Below, one piece after another: positions 36,439-46,380 of a stretch of DNA of 64,000 bases. Position numbers and translations under genes: made by a program. Under the pieces are notes generated by a model. That model saw nothing but the letters and a program-made list of their open reading frames with translations, ran no database searches and had not been told where the DNA came from. This stretch comes from Prochlorococcus sp. AG-673-L20 (lineage in GTDB: Bacteria; Cyanobacteriota; Cyanobacteriia; PCC-6307; Cyanobiaceae), in assembly GCA_003211135.1 (NCBI GenBank), contig QCTN01000004.1:1-64000 (forward strand), in the 5' to 3' direction. The stretch's first letter is position 1. Each line of letters begins with the position of its first letter.

Positions 36439-36672
36439 TTATCCTTTAACTTTTTTTGATTCGTTTTTAGAGATTTTGAGAAATAGAAAATATGAAATTA
36501 CTAGTAAAAGTGGTACAAAGATAGAATGCAAAGTCATCATTAACTCTGTTTGACTCATTCCTATTAGATTTGAATCATTTGGTAGCTGCTCTGACCAAGT
36601 ACCAGCTAAGTGCCAAGCCTGGGGAATAGATAAGAAAAACATATAAAAACTATAAGTAAAAGTTATATTCAA
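36439..36672 (-). CDS. small single-TM hypothetical
   Basis: 77 aa; MMTLHSIFVPLLLVISYFLFLKISKN C-term TM. Confidence 0.45.
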   Translation of the reverse strand: MNITFTYSFYMFFLSIPQAWHLAGTWSEQLPNDSNLIGMSQTELMMTLHSIFVPLLLVISYFLFLKISKNESKKVKG

Positions 36673-36755
36673 ATAAAGAATATCATCATCAAAAAAAAAT
36701 ACTTTTTTTCTTCTTATTTCTTAACTAAAGATCTTTTTTTATTTTTGTGGATGTT

Positions 36756-38288
36756 TTAAAGATCTATCGTTTTAAGAAGATTTTTATATTCCTTCTTCCC
36801 GATAATTTTTTCAGCAGCATATGCTCCACTTGCTGAGACGGCAGGTATACCAATACCGGGGAAAGTACTTGCTCCACAAGTAAGCAAATTTTTAACAGGT
36901 GTTTTACATCCAGGGAATAGTCCTTGAGCAGCCGATAATGCTGGGCCGTAGCTACCACAATAAGTATTGGTATACTTTTTATGCGTTAAAGGAGTGCCAA
37001 GCAATTTGATCTCAATTCTATTATCTATATCAGGTATTATTTTTCTCAAAGATTTGAGAAATATTGAACATCTTTCCTCTTTAAGTTCTTTGTAAGCTAA
37101 CTCATTAGAGTTTAAATTCTTCCAAATTTCCCATGGTTCATTGGCAGGTGTATACCCATGCAGGACGTGTTTACCTTTTGGTGCCATACTCTTATCTAAT
37201 ACAGAAGGAATTGAGAAAACTGCTACATTTCTTTCTGCAGTAATTCCTCTCTCCCAGTTATCAACGTGTATTGCATGAATTGGTAAATTTTGTAGACCAG
37301 AGGCATCAAAACCTAAATGAATATGAAGAAAAGAACCGCATTTATTAATATCTTTAGCCTTTGGGCGCCATTTTTTTTGGAATTCTTGTGGAACTAATTT
37401 TCTGGAAGTCCAAGCATCAGTATTCATTACGACAAAGTTCGAAATAAAATTGGAACCATTTTCTAAAGTTACACCTGAGGCAATATTTTTACTAAAATTT
37501 ACAGCTTTTACTTTAGAAGAAAGAATTAGTTCACCGCCATTTTTTTTGAAAGCATCAACTAGTACCTTTACTATACTTTCACTTCCTCCCTTCGGATATT
37601 CTAAATACGATTCAGGTTTAAACCATTCATCAAATAATGTAGCCATCGCAGCAGAATTTGTATCATGCATTGGCATCCCACTTATTAAAAAACTAAGCAA
37701 ATCAACCCAGTTTCTAAGGAAAGGATCATTTAGGTGACTGTCGATAATATCCCCAAAACCACCATTTAGCTTTGGTAATGATTTTATATTAGGTAAGAAT
37801 TTAGATGCTAATTTTATAATCTCTAAAAAATTAATTGTTTCAGGTGAACTAGAGAGGAGTGGGATTTCGCTTACTATTTGACTAAGAGGTCTTATCCCTG
37901 ATACAAATGAATCCCACTCTTTAACAGACTTTTCACCTCTTAATAATCTAATTCTTTCTTTAAATGGTTCTTGTCCTACTTCCAAATTGAATTCGCCTTC
38001 AGGAACATTGACATACCATCCTTGATATTTAATAAGTTCAACCTTTTCGTCAAGTAATCTAAGTATTTGCCCTAAAGGATTGGTCGTAGGCCATTTGCCG
38101 ATACCACTCCATAATGAAGGACCAGATTCAAACTTATAACCTCTCATATTAAAGCTATGAGCAACACCTCCTGGTTGAGAATGAGCTTCAGCTATTAGAA
38201 CTTTTTTACCTGCTAGGGCCAATATAGAACCGCAACATAAGCCTCCTATACCACTACCTATAATTATTACGTCGTATTTATTCATCAA
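36756..38288 (-). CDS. carotene isomerase/phytoene desaturase-related FAD oxidoreductase (CrtISO family)
   Basis: YDVIIIGSGIGGLCCGSILALAGKKVLIAEAHSQPGGVAHSF; GLFPGCKTPVKNLLTCGASTFPGIGIPAVSASGAYAAEKI. Confidence 0.88.
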   Translation of the reverse strand: MMNKYDVIIIGSGIGGLCCGSILALAGKKVLIAEAHSQPGGVAHSFNMRGYKFESGPSLWSGIGKWPTTNPLGQILRLLDEKVELIKYQGWYVNVPEGEFNLEVGQEPFKERIRLLRGEKSVKEWDSFVSGIRPLSQIVSEIPLLSSSPETINFLEIIKLASKFLPNIKSLPKLNGGFGDIIDSHLNDPFLRNWVDLLSFLISGMPMHDTNSAAMATLFDEWFKPESYLEYPKGGSESIVKVLVDAFKKNGGELILSSKVKAVNFSKNIASGVTLENGSNFISNFVVMNTDAWTSRKLVPQEFQKKWRPKAKDINKCGSFLHIHLGFDASGLQNLPIHAIHVDNWERGITAERNVAVFSIPSVLDKSMAPKGKHVLHGYTPANEPWEIWKNLNSNELAYKELKEERCSIFLKSLRKIIPDIDNRIEIKLLGTPLTHKKYTNTYCGSYGPALSAAQGLFPGCKTPVKNLLTCGASTFPGIGIPAVSASGAYAAEKIIGKKEYKNLLKTIDL

Positions 38289-38317
38289 AAATTAAACCCT
38301 AAGAAAAATCTTAAAGC

Positions 38318-38428
38318 TTAAACAAAAGTATTTGTTGTTGTTGTGATACTAAGAACAACTGCAAGGAAAAATATATAAGGAACAGCCTTGAGTGGAATAT
38401 GACCTTGTCTTTTAGAAATGAAATCCAT
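38318..38428 (-). CDS. small single-TM hypothetical
   Basis: MDFISKRQGHIPLKAVPYIFFLAVVLSITTTTNTFV. Confidence 0.45.
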   Translation of the reverse strand: MDFISKRQGHIPLKAVPYIFFLAVVLSITTTTNTFV

Positions 38429-38581
38429 TTTTTAAATTAACTTATGTAAAGATAATAGTTGAAATTCGTTACGAATGTGTGTCTGTGCTCTATTTTCTTA
38501 GAAATATTTTGAAATAAAGAAGAAATTTTATTTTATTTTTTTTTGAAACCTTTTTATGATGAATAAAAAATAATATTTAAA

Positions 38582-39082
38582 ATGACTCTTGAAGCAAAAA
38601 AAATACCACAATACACAGAAATAAAAAATCTAGAGAGTATTTCTAAAAAAGATGGAAGTGGTATTGGATATGAAGATTTAATAGGAACTTGGAAATTTAA
38701 TTCCGTATGGAAGAAAGGCTCAAAAGAAATAGATAATATATCTAGTTCCATTCTTCAAGTATTATCAGCAAAATTAGAATTAAAGAAAACTAATTCTCAA
38801 AATAATATAGTTGATTACCAGATAAAAAATTCAGTTAGTTTTGGGATATTATCGATTATTTTCTGTGGGCAAGCATCATTAAAAGGTGCGAGGCCTCTAT
38901 TGCCCTTTTTCTTCGAGAACTTAATAATAAATATTGGAATTTTTACCTTAGTTAATAAACCTTTAAAAAAACCAGAAGAAAAGCAAATGCCTTTTTTCTC
39001 TCTAATAGCTATAAGTAAAGAAAAAAATTGGATGTGTGCTAGAGGAAGAGGAGGAGGACTCGCAATTTGGATTAAGTCTTGA
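38582..39082 (+). CDS. conserved hypothetical
   Basis: 166 aa; GYEDLIGTWKFNSVWKKG ... NWMCARGRGGGLAIW. Confidence 0.6.
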   Translation: MTLEAKKIPQYTEIKNLESISKKDGSGIGYEDLIGTWKFNSVWKKGSKEIDNISSSILQVLSAKLELKKTNSQNNIVDYQIKNSVSFGILSIIFCGQASLKGARPLLPFFFENLIINIGIFTLVNKPLKKPEEKQMPFFSLIAISKEKNWMCARGRGGGLAIWIKS

Positions 39083-39086
39083 TCCT

Positions 39087-39302
39087 TTAGTGATATTCAC
39101 CAGGGTGATCAACTTTTCTGACGGTAACTTTATCCACTTTTTGGCCATTAAATCTTAAAAGATCATCACCAGAGAAACTATATCCAAGTCTTTGAGCAAT
39201 AAGTGCCACATCATCTGCAGTTGCAGAAGAAGTAACCTCTTTTCTTAAATTATCTTCTGACTGCATTTGTTTTAAAAATTTTCTTATTTCAGAGAAACTC
39301 AT
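39087..39302 (-). CDS. Nif11-like leader-domain small protein
   Basis: MSFSEIRKFLKQMQSEDNLRKEVTSSATADDVALIAQRLGYSFSGDDLLRF is a Nif11-type pattern. Confidence 0.75.
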   Translation of the reverse strand: MSFSEIRKFLKQMQSEDNLRKEVTSSATADDVALIAQRLGYSFSGDDLLRFNGQKVDKVTVRKVDHPGEYH

Positions 39303-39400
39303 TTTAACTTTTTTGCATAATTTTATATTAAAGCCTTAGAAAAAAATTAAATTGTTTTTTGTAAAGACCAATAAAACTAAATAAATACTATATTAAACGT

Positions 39401-39721
39401 ATGACTTACTTATTTTTATATGTAGTTGGGATAGTCTTGATATGGTGGATATATCGTGTCGGTTGGGTTGAGGCTTTAAAAACAGTAATTAAAGTTTTAG
39501 TTCCTTCAATTCTTATAATTTTATTTAATATCAAAGCAGGAAGACTACTTTTCAAAAACCCTTTAGTTGGATTATTGAGTGCTTTACCAACTTCAATTTT
39601 TATTTATAGAGGTTCCCTTCCAGTCGTGGCATCTATTAATAACTGGATTGATACTAAAAGAAGCAAATATGAAGAATCCAAAGACGTAATTGATACCGAT
39701 TCAATTCCTCTAGATGATTAA
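39401..39721 (+). CDS. conserved hypothetical membrane protein
   Basis: MTYLFLYVVGIVLIWWIYRVGWVEALKTVIKVLVPSILIILFNIKAGRLLFKNPLVGLLSALP. Confidence 0.6.
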   Translation: MTYLFLYVVGIVLIWWIYRVGWVEALKTVIKVLVPSILIILFNIKAGRLLFKNPLVGLLSALPTSIFIYRGSLPVVASINNWIDTKRSKYEESKDVIDTDSIPLDD

Positions 39722-39730
39722 TATTTTTAG

Positions 39731-40138
39731 CTAGTCAAATCCCAGAAATAATTCTTTGTGTACTACAAGAACATCAAATAAAGATGTTCCATGGGAAGGA
39801 CTTATTGGAATATTATCTACATTTAATGCCTCTGCACAAATTAGATGGCCATCCCATCTTGTATTGTGTTCACTCATTCGGATTGACCAATCAATTACTT
39901 TTTGAAAGTGCTCAGGCATCTCAGATCCAATTTTCCTGCATATTTGGCATAGATTTGTAAGAAGGGGCGGTTTGGATGGCCTTTTTAAATCTTTAACAAG
40001 ACTTGGTTGTGTAAATACACTGGTGTATCTGATGTAGTCAATTAATTCATAATCTTCATCTGAAAGTTCTGCTTTATTCAATGCTATTTCAAATTCTTCT
40101 AAAGGGGTAATTGGCCTTTTAATTATCTCATTTTTCAT
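39731..40138 (-). CDS. conserved hypothetical, start overlaps tatA stop
   Basis: 135 aa; LCQICRKIGSEMPEHFQKVIDWSIRMSEHNTRWDGHLICAEAL. Confidence 0.6.
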   Translation of the reverse strand: MKNEIIKRPITPLEEFEIALNKAELSDEDYELIDYIRYTSVFTQPSLVKDLKRPSKPPLLTNLCQICRKIGSEMPEHFQKVIDWSIRMSEHNTRWDGHLICAEALNVDNIPISPSHGTSLFDVLVVHKELFLGFD

Positions 40139-40418
40139 TATTATCTGATTCTGATAAATCCTTTACCTCTGGGTCTTTAGTAACTTGATCGAGATCATTG
40201 GTAAATTTTTTCTGAGGAGATTTTGGTAAATTTTCGCTTTCTGGCTCATTAATTACTTGATCTATCTCGTTTTGAAATTCATTCGATGCTTTTTTTAAGC
40301 TTTTTAATGTTTTGCCAAGTTGTTTTCCTAATTCTGGTAATTTCTTGGGACCAAAAATTAATAGAGCTAGAATTAAAATTACTGTTACTTCTGGTAAACC
40401 TACCCCAAAGATATTCAT
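40128..40418 (-). CDS. tatA: twin-arginine translocase TatA/E-type subunit
   Basis: MNIFGVGLPEVTVILILALLIFGPKKLPELGKQLGKTLKSLKKASNEFQ. Confidence 0.93.
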   Translation of the reverse strand: MNIFGVGLPEVTVILILALLIFGPKKLPELGKQLGKTLKSLKKASNEFQNEIDQVINEPESENLPKSPQKKFTNDLDQVTKDPEVKDLSESDNNEK

Positions 40419-40510
40419 GATAGAATTCTATTTAATCCATTATTAAAATCTATTATTAATATAATCTAATGATTTGAAAATATCATTTTATAAACTCGCT
40501 TTGTTACTCT

Positions 40511-40657
40511 TCAAAGAAGTTTATAAAAAATAATTGTAATTATTACTCCCTTAAAAAAAACTAACCAAAGTAGTTGGTAATCACTTAATTTTAATCTTTC
40601 TTGGTACCACTTAATAAGTATTTTATGTCTTTTAATTATTCTTTTTATTAATTTCAA
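40511..40657 (-). CDS. small conserved-looking hypothetical, TTG start
   Basis: MKLIKRIIKRHKILIKWYQERLKLSDYQLLWLVFFKGVIITIIFYKLL. Confidence 0.4.
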   Translation of the reverse strand: MKLIKRIIKRHKILIKWYQERLKLSDYQLLWLVFFKGVIITIIFYKLL

Positions 40658-40870
40658 AATCTATTTTTTAGATAAGACTAACTTTATATCAAAACTGTAT
40701 AAGATGGAAATGATAAATTAATAACTATAAGTTATCAGTAAGTACAAATTTTTTAAATAAGTAATCACATTGAATCCAAATTATTTTTGGCTTTCTCATT
40801 CTTTTAAAAATTAGCTTTGCATAAACCAAACTAAATTACAAAAATGTAATTAACTTTTTTTTTAAATATA

Positions 40871-41110
40871 ATGAAAATCTTATTATCAGCTTTTTTCTTG
40901 TTTGCCTTTATACCTCCATCAAAGGGAGTTACTACAAAAATGTTTAAAGTATTGGATACTTGTGCCAGATACCGTCTTGGAGAGATTGATGCTAAACAAG
41001 CTATAGAAAAACTAAAATTAAAATCTAAGAATTCTTCCGAAATTGACTTAAAAAATGTTGTAAGTAATTACTGTTCTGTGTTTACCCCAAATGAAAATAT
41101 AAAATTCTAA
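40871..41110 (+). CDS. small exported hypothetical
   Basis: Signal-like MKILLSAFFLFAFIPPSKG, two conserved-looking Cys. Confidence 0.5.
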   Translation: MKILLSAFFLFAFIPPSKGVTTKMFKVLDTCARYRLGEIDAKQAIEKLKLKSKNSSEIDLKNVVSNYCSVFTPNENIKF

Positions 41111-41127
41111 AAATTATTTTTAGAGAT

Positions 41128-41265
41128 CTAAATTTTTTTATTCCAATTATAATTTTTTAATTTTTCTTTTATTTCATTTACTCTCTTATTGTTAGTAATT
41201 TTTAAATTAAAAAGTATTCCCAAAAAAAGAATGAGAAATAAAAAAGTATATATGGCAAATTCCAT
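41128..41265 (-). CDS. small single-TM hypothetical
   Basis: MEFAIYTFLFLILFLGILFNLKITNNKRVNEIKEKLKNYNWNKKI. Confidence 0.35.
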   Translation of the reverse strand: MEFAIYTFLFLILFLGILFNLKITNNKRVNEIKEKLKNYNWNKKI

Positions 41266-41413
41266 AAGACTATATATATTCAATAACATTAGTAAATTAG
41301 AGGAATCTTTTAGTATCTTTTAGAACAATGTTTGAAAAATTTATCCAAAACTTTGTTTTTTTGTCACAGAAAAATAATTATTGCTTCTAAGATGGAGTTT
41401 TACATAAACTATT

Positions 41414-41863
41414 TTGCAGGTTGGAGATAAAGTACCACAATTTTCTTTACTAGATCAGAATGGTACTAAAAGGTCAAATAATGGATTAAAAACTCCTTTA
41501 GTTTTGTTTTTCTATCCAAAGGACGACACCCCTGGATGCACTATAGAGGTTTGCGGATTTAGAGATAAGTATGACCTTTTTAAAGTCCTTGGTGCTCAAG
41601 TTTGGGGGGTAAGTAATGGTAGTTCTTCAAGCCACTTGGCATTTGCCAACAAAAATAAATTACAATATCCTTTGTTATGTGATAAAAATGATTCACTAAG
41701 AAAAGCTTTCAAAGTACCAAAAGTACTCGGCTTATTAGATGGAAGAGTTACCTATGTTATTGATAGAAATGGGTTTGTTAAACATATCTTTAGAGATTTG
41801 TTGAATGGCCCAGAACATATAAAAGAGGCAATAAGAGTGTTAAAGGAAATTCAAAATCAGTAA
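41414..41863 (+). CDS. peroxiredoxin (BCP/PrxQ type); true start may be slightly upstream
   Basis: VLFFYPKDDTPGCTIEVCGFRDKYDLF; YPLLCDKNDSLRKAF. Confidence 0.93.
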   Translation: MQVGDKVPQFSLLDQNGTKRSNNGLKTPLVLFFYPKDDTPGCTIEVCGFRDKYDLFKVLGAQVWGVSNGSSSSHLAFANKNKLQYPLLCDKNDSLRKAFKVPKVLGLLDGRVTYVIDRNGFVKHIFRDLLNGPEHIKEAIRVLKEIQNQ

Positions 41864-41907
41864 ATTAATTATTCAAACCCTTAGAAATTAATATCTTTTC
41901 TTATAGG

Positions 41908-42207
41908 ATGTTTTCTATTAATAAATCAAACTTTATGAAAAAAATAGGGATGCAAGCAGTTGATGAAGCAATTGAAAATGGTATTGACCTAGATGGTACT
42001 CCAATCCCCTCAAAAATGCTTGAGCTTTACAACAGGATTATGAGCCAAGAAAACAAAAGAGAAAGAAGCGGAGTCAAAAAGTCAATGAGAAATAGATGTG
42101 TTAAAACAGGTTCTAAGCATTTTGATAGAGAAACTTTAGATCAATTATTAATTGATTCTGGTTGGGAAGGCCTCAAAGAAAAAGAAATTTTATTCTTCTA
42201 CAGTTAG
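41908..42207 (+). CDS. conserved hypothetical
   Basis: 99 aa; AIENGIDLDGTPIPSKMLELYNRIMSQE. Confidence 0.55.
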   Translation: MFSINKSNFMKKIGMQAVDEAIENGIDLDGTPIPSKMLELYNRIMSQENKRERSGVKKSMRNRCVKTGSKHFDRETLDQLLIDSGWEGLKEKEILFFYS

Positions 42208-42213
42208 TAGAAT

Positions 42214-42558
42214 CTATCTAAACCATCCTTTTTTAATCGGAGTCTTTTCTTCTTCTTTTTTAATAGAAGTTATTTTTACAGCTTTCTTAAAAGCCAAGTT
42301 AGCTTCTACTACTGTTATTATTGATATAAGAAATAAGCCTGATATACCTATTAATTGTTCTGTTTGACTTGGTTCTTTATCACCTTGCAAAATTATTCCT
42401 ATAACAAACCATGCAGTTACTACTCCAGTAGTAATGAAATATGGTAACCATCTTCTCTGATATAGATAACCAGTTCCAACTCCTGGTAAGAAATTTAGTA
42501 GGGATGCGACCCATCCGCTTGAAGAAGCTAATACTTGTTCTTTTGATAATTTATCCAT
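42214..42558 (-). CDS. conserved two-to-three-TM hypothetical
   Basis: SSGWVASLLNFLPGVGTGYLYQRRWLPYFITTGVVTAWFVIGI. Confidence 0.6.
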   Translation of the reverse strand: MDKLSKEQVLASSSGWVASLLNFLPGVGTGYLYQRRWLPYFITTGVVTAWFVIGIILQGDKEPSQTEQLIGISGLFLISIITVVEANLAFKKAVKITSIKKEEEKTPIKKGWFR

Positions 42559-42602
42559 TTAACTAAGTGTTAATTAAATGAGAATTTATGTAAGCAAAAG
42601 AT

Positions 42603-42743
42603 ATGACTGCGCAAACTACCCAACTAAAAGGCAAAAACATTCTAATTTTTTCTTGCTTATCTTTCATAACTTTATTATGGAAAAGATTTTATGAATTCGT
42701 GGTTAAAGAAATTTATAAATTAATTATGAAAAAAGACGGTTAA
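42603..42743 (+). CDS. small hypothetical whose 3' end lies in a terminator hairpin
   Basis: MTAQTTQLKGKNILIFSCLSFITLLWKRFYEFVVKEIYKLIMKKDG; stop inside AAAGACGGTTAAAAGTAACCGTCTTTTA. Confidence 0.4.
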   Translation: MTAQTTQLKGKNILIFSCLSFITLLWKRFYEFVVKEIYKLIMKKDG

Positions 42744-42757
42744 AAGTAACCGTCTTT
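42730..42757. terminator. Rho-independent terminator
   Basis: AAAAGACGGTTAAAAGTAACCGTCTTTTA inverted repeat. Confidence 0.75.
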
Positions 42758-42782
42758 TAGTAATAATTTTTTTGAAAAAAAA

Positions 42783-43022
42783 CTATGCTTTTCCTTTAGT
42801 TCCGGAAAGTAATTTAAGCTCATTCTTGACTTCTTTTTCCCTTTCTTCAAGATGTTTTAATTGTGATTTAAAAGCATCTTCAAGTCTTTTTCTTTGGGTT
42901 GTGATTTCATCAAGTTCTTCTTGATGATGGTTTTTCTTGAGTTCTTTCATCTCGGTATCAGAAATAACATATACTGGACGATATGAAGGAGTTTCAAAAA
43001 GAAGATCAAACATTGAATACAT
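42783..43022 (-). CDS. conserved hypothetical
   Basis: MFDLLFETPSYRPVYVISDTEMKELKK plus charged coiled-coil-like C-term. Confidence 0.55.
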   Translation of the reverse strand: MYSMFDLLFETPSYRPVYVISDTEMKELKKNHHQEELDEITTQRKRLEDAFKSQLKHLEEREKEVKNELKLLSGTKGKA

Positions 43023-43226
43023 AGTGACCTTTGAATTAAGTACAAATCAAATATCTTACAAATATTAGAATCTTGTAAGGATACAAACCGAAGAAAATTA
43101 TACGGCAAATACACCGAATTTCGGTTTACCTAACTAAACCGGCCAGTATTTACCGATCTATTTTTAATTGGTAATGTAATGTACAAGTATATTCGGAAAT
43201 GAGCTGAGGATATTTAAGAAATACAA

Positions 43227-43643
43227 ATGGATTTAATTATTACTTCCAGATTAGTAATTCCTTCAAGAGAATTAAAATGGCGTTTTTCTAGATCATCTGG
43301 CCCGGGAGGTCAAAAAGTAAATAAAACTAATACCAGAGTAGAAATTATTTTTAATATCGAAGAATCAAAAGTCTTAAATGATTATCAAAAGAAAGTTTTA
43401 ACGAAAAAATTGAAAACTAAATTAGTCAATAACTGTATTTGTTTAGCCGTCCAGGAAGAAAGGAATCAATTACTTAATAGACAAATAGCTATTATAAGAA
43501 TTAGCTCAGTAATTAGAAATTCATTAAAAAATTCATCCAAAGTTAGAAAAGCAACGAAACCATCCAAAGCCTCTCAAAATAGAAGGCTTGACTCAAAAAA
43601 AAAACGGGGAGAATTAAAGAAGAATCGACAGAGAAAATATTAA
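43227..43643 (+). CDS. arfB: release-factor-like peptidyl-tRNA hydrolase (ArfB/YaeJ type)
   Basis: RSSGPGGQKVNKTNTRVEIIFNIEES (GGQ motif), short RF-I domain protein with basic tail. Confidence 0.9.
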   Translation: MDLIITSRLVIPSRELKWRFSRSSGPGGQKVNKTNTRVEIIFNIEESKVLNDYQKKVLTKKLKTKLVNNCICLAVQEERNQLLNRQIAIIRISSVIRNSLKNSSKVRKATKPSKASQNRRLDSKKKRGELKKNRQRKY

Positions 43644-43751
43644 ATTATTTAAATTAATTTTGATCAAAATATTTTCTAACTTTCAATGTCCAAATTGGAT
43701 TATTTTATTGATATCTTTGATTTGATTTCTTTTCATTAAACGTCCAAATAA

Positions 43752-44000
43752 ATGAAAAAAGAATATGATTTTTGGTTAATTGATTCTAACTCTGTTGGAG
43801 TAATTCGTTTTTATAAAAAAAACGAGAATAAAGAGGATTTGATCGAATTTATGCTTATTGAAGAAGGTATTGTCATGGGTAGTCATGGTGAAAATCCACC
43901 TTTAATGAAAATAAGAAAAGAAATGAAGATCCAAGATGCAAGATTATTTTGGAAAAAATTAATAAATGAAGGATGGCAAAAAACTAATCCTAAATGGTAA
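43752..44000 (+). CDS. DUF1651-like small protein
   Basis: DFWLIDSNSVGVIRFYKKN ... RLFWKKLINEGWQKTNPKW; similar to ORF at 62993. Confidence 0.7.
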   Translation: MKKEYDFWLIDSNSVGVIRFYKKNENKEDLIEFMLIEEGIVMGSHGENPPLMKIRKEMKIQDARLFWKKLINEGWQKTNPKW

Positions 44001-44135
44001 ATAAATTTTGCTTTAAAAATAATTTTAAATTTAGAAAAATAAATTTATTTCCCAAAAAAAGAATTTTTTTAATTTTAAAAGTTTTTCCAAAATCAGTTGC
44101 TAAATTTAAAAAACTAAAATATGAATATATTTTAT

Positions 44136-44303
44136 TTATACGCTTATAAAAGTCCCTTTAGGATATAACTCTGCAATTCTATTCTTTTGTATAATATTTT
44201 TTTTCTTAAGGTCATTTTCATATCTTTTTAGCATCATCAAATAATTAGTAGATCCAAACAAAAATAAAAAAATAATGAATTGAAATCCTGGCTCTAAGTT
44301 CAT
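44136..44303 (-). CDS. small single-TM hypothetical
   Basis: MNLEPGFQFIIFLFLFGSTNYLMMLKRYENDLKKKNIIQKNRIAELYPKGTFISV. Confidence 0.45.
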   Translation of the reverse strand: MNLEPGFQFIIFLFLFGSTNYLMMLKRYENDLKKKNIIQKNRIAELYPKGTFISV

Positions 44304-44478
44304 AATTTTATATTTAAACTTTATTTAAATTTGACAACTTTTTTATAAAAAGCCATCAGTATTTATATCTATTTAAAAGAAAAATTAATATCTCTATAAA
44401 ATTAAAGGATTTTTTATAGGAATATATAAGTTAATTTATTAATTTTCAATAGCAATTTGTTTGGACAATGCTTAGCAT

Positions 44479-44754
44479 TTGAAAAAAACAAATTTGAATA
44501 ATAATTTATCTGAACAAGCTTTTAATCAACTCCTTTTGCAAATTGTGGGTACAAAATTAATAGATAGTCTTAATATGATTGATTCAGATTCAAAATCAAA
44601 GATTGAAAAATGCATAGCTATCACTAATGAAGAATATTCTTATGCATTATCATTACAGGCTGATTGTGTTCCAGATTCCAAAAGAATGATAATTCAAGCT
44701 CAAAAAAGATTAGAAAGTCTCAACTCATTGTTGACTTTAGCGAAATTAATATAA
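44479..44754 (+). CDS. hypothetical (TTG start)
   Basis: 91 aa ORF, no recognised domain. Confidence 0.45.
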   Translation: MKKTNLNNNLSEQAFNQLLLQIVGTKLIDSLNMIDSDSKSKIEKCIAITNEEYSYALSLQADCVPDSKRMIIQAQKRLESLNSLLTLAKLI

Positions 44755-44773
44755 ATTCAAAAACGATTTCTAT

Positions 44774-45643
44774 TTACTTTATAAATTTTAATATCTGACT
44801 CTTAAATTTTAAAAAGTAAAAAATGCAGGAAATTATTAATAATGAAATACCATATAAACCACCTAATGGATTTGTATTGGCTGCACCATAACCAACTAAC
44901 CAGTTAGGCGCTTCTTTAGATATATTTATTAATCCATTATTCAAAACAAACCAAATACCGACAAGTCCTCCATGAAGACCAATAGCACCCCATAATGATC
45001 CCTCATCTTTTAATCTTATAATTGAACAAAGGATTCCTAAAGTGAATAAACCTAACAAAATGCCTAATGTATTCCAAAATGGCATTTTGAATCCAATATG
45101 AGCAAGGCTAAAAACTATAGATTGACTAATTAAGGCAACTTTTATTCCAAATTGAAGTTTTAAGTCTTCTAAAAGCCATCCCCTAAAAATTATTTCCTCA
45201 GCGACCCCAATGCCAAAAGTAAGTAAAATCCCATTTAATATTATGTCTGAGGACAATCCTCCTGAAAAAGTAATGTAATTACTTTTGAGTAATGGTATCA
45301 AAATTAAAATTAGTAATATTAAAGCAAAAATAATCCCTTGAGAAAAAGATAAGATATTATTCAAAAAAGTTTTATTATTTAAACCAAGTGTTTCCCAACT
45401 ATTTCTTATTTGCCATCGAAAATTAAACCATGCAGGCATTAAGGAAATAAATAATAAGAATGTAAATATTGTTCCTATTAAGGATAAAGCTTCTTTGCTT
45501 AAACTTAAGAATAAAAATGACTGCGAGAATATCCAACCTAATAAGTAAAGAAATGGGACGAAGATTATAGTTGAAAAAATTTTAGTTTTATGTAGAAAAA
45601 TACTGTTTGTTTGTTTTTTGCTTTTCTTGTTTGAATTATGCAT
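44774..45643 (-). CDS. CPBP-family intramembrane (CAAX-like) protease
   Basis: GVAEEIIFRGWLLEDLKLQFG and FSLAHIGFKMPFWN catalytic motifs; multi-TM. Confidence 0.88.
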   Translation of the reverse strand: MHNSNKKSKKQTNSIFLHKTKIFSTIIFVPFLYLLGWIFSQSFLFLSLSKEALSLIGTIFTFLLFISLMPAWFNFRWQIRNSWETLGLNNKTFLNNILSFSQGIIFALILLILILIPLLKSNYITFSGGLSSDIILNGILLTFGIGVAEEIIFRGWLLEDLKLQFGIKVALISQSIVFSLAHIGFKMPFWNTLGILLGLFTLGILCSIIRLKDEGSLWGAIGLHGGLVGIWFVLNNGLINISKEAPNWLVGYGAANTNPLGGLYGISLLIISCIFYFLKFKSQILKFIK

Positions 45644-45669
45644 ATTTTTTATTTAATAAATTAATTAAG

Positions 45670-45921
45670 CTAAAATTTTCTTATCGACTCATCTATATTT
45701 TTTGACGAACCTGCCTTTCCAGTTAAGACTCTAAAAATTTTTTGTAACAAATTCGAATTTTTATTTTTATTATGAATTTCTTTTTTAGATAGGTGCGATA
45801 AATCTCTATAAAATTTTCTGGTAATTTTATCTTCTTCTTCGCTAGGCCAAAGTAAATTAGAACCTTCTTCATATTCTTCTTGGTATCTTTTTTTATTCAT
45901 TTTTTTTGCATATCTAAACAA
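45670..45921 (-). CDS. conserved hypothetical
   Basis: YQEEYEEGSNLLWPSEEEDKITRKFYRDLSHLSKK. Confidence 0.5.
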   Translation of the reverse strand: MFRYAKKMNKKRYQEEYEEGSNLLWPSEEEDKITRKFYRDLSHLSKKEIHNKNKNSNLLQKIFRVLTGKAGSSKNIDESIRKF

Positions 45922-45990
45922 TGTAAATTCTACTTATTGCCAATACTTAAAAGTATTCTTTACTTAGTTTGTATATTTATTTAAATGTAA

Positions 45991-46080
45991 ATGGAACTTA
46001 ATTTCAAGACTTTAATGTTTACAGCATTATCTCCAATACTCATTGTTGCAGCAATTCTTGTGGTTTATTTATTTCATTAA
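45991..46080 (+). CDS. very small single-TM protein
   Basis: MELNFKTLMFTALSPILIVAAILVVYLFH. Confidence 0.45.
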   Translation: MELNFKTLMFTALSPILIVAAILVVYLFH

Positions 46081-46121
46081 GTTCAATTTTGTTATCTAGA
46101 AATTTCTAATTTAAATAATTT

Positions 46122-46217
46122 TCAAGGGTGAATAATCCCAGTTTTTTCTAAAACGAAGGATAAAATTGCTATTGCAGCCATAACTGTAAGTATTTTGTTC
46201 TTATTGATGAAATCCAT
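46122..46217 (-). CDS. very small single-TM protein
   Basis: MDFINKNKILTVMAAIAILSFVLEKTGIIHP. Confidence 0.45.
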   Translation of the reverse strand: MDFINKNKILTVMAAIAILSFVLEKTGIIHP

Positions 46218-46380
46218 ATTAGATATAGATAATTAATAACTAGTGCTCTTTTTAAAAGTTAAGCGTATTTGGTTTTATATTAAATTATTTAAAAAAAAAC
46301 ATATTACATTAATAAAAATTTTCATAAATAACAATACTAAACTGTAAATTATATTTAAATTTAGTTTAAATATTATTTTT

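Noticed and set aside
36764-37737. ORFs 36764-36958 and 37450-37737
   Set aside because: Alternative frames of the CrtISO-family gene.
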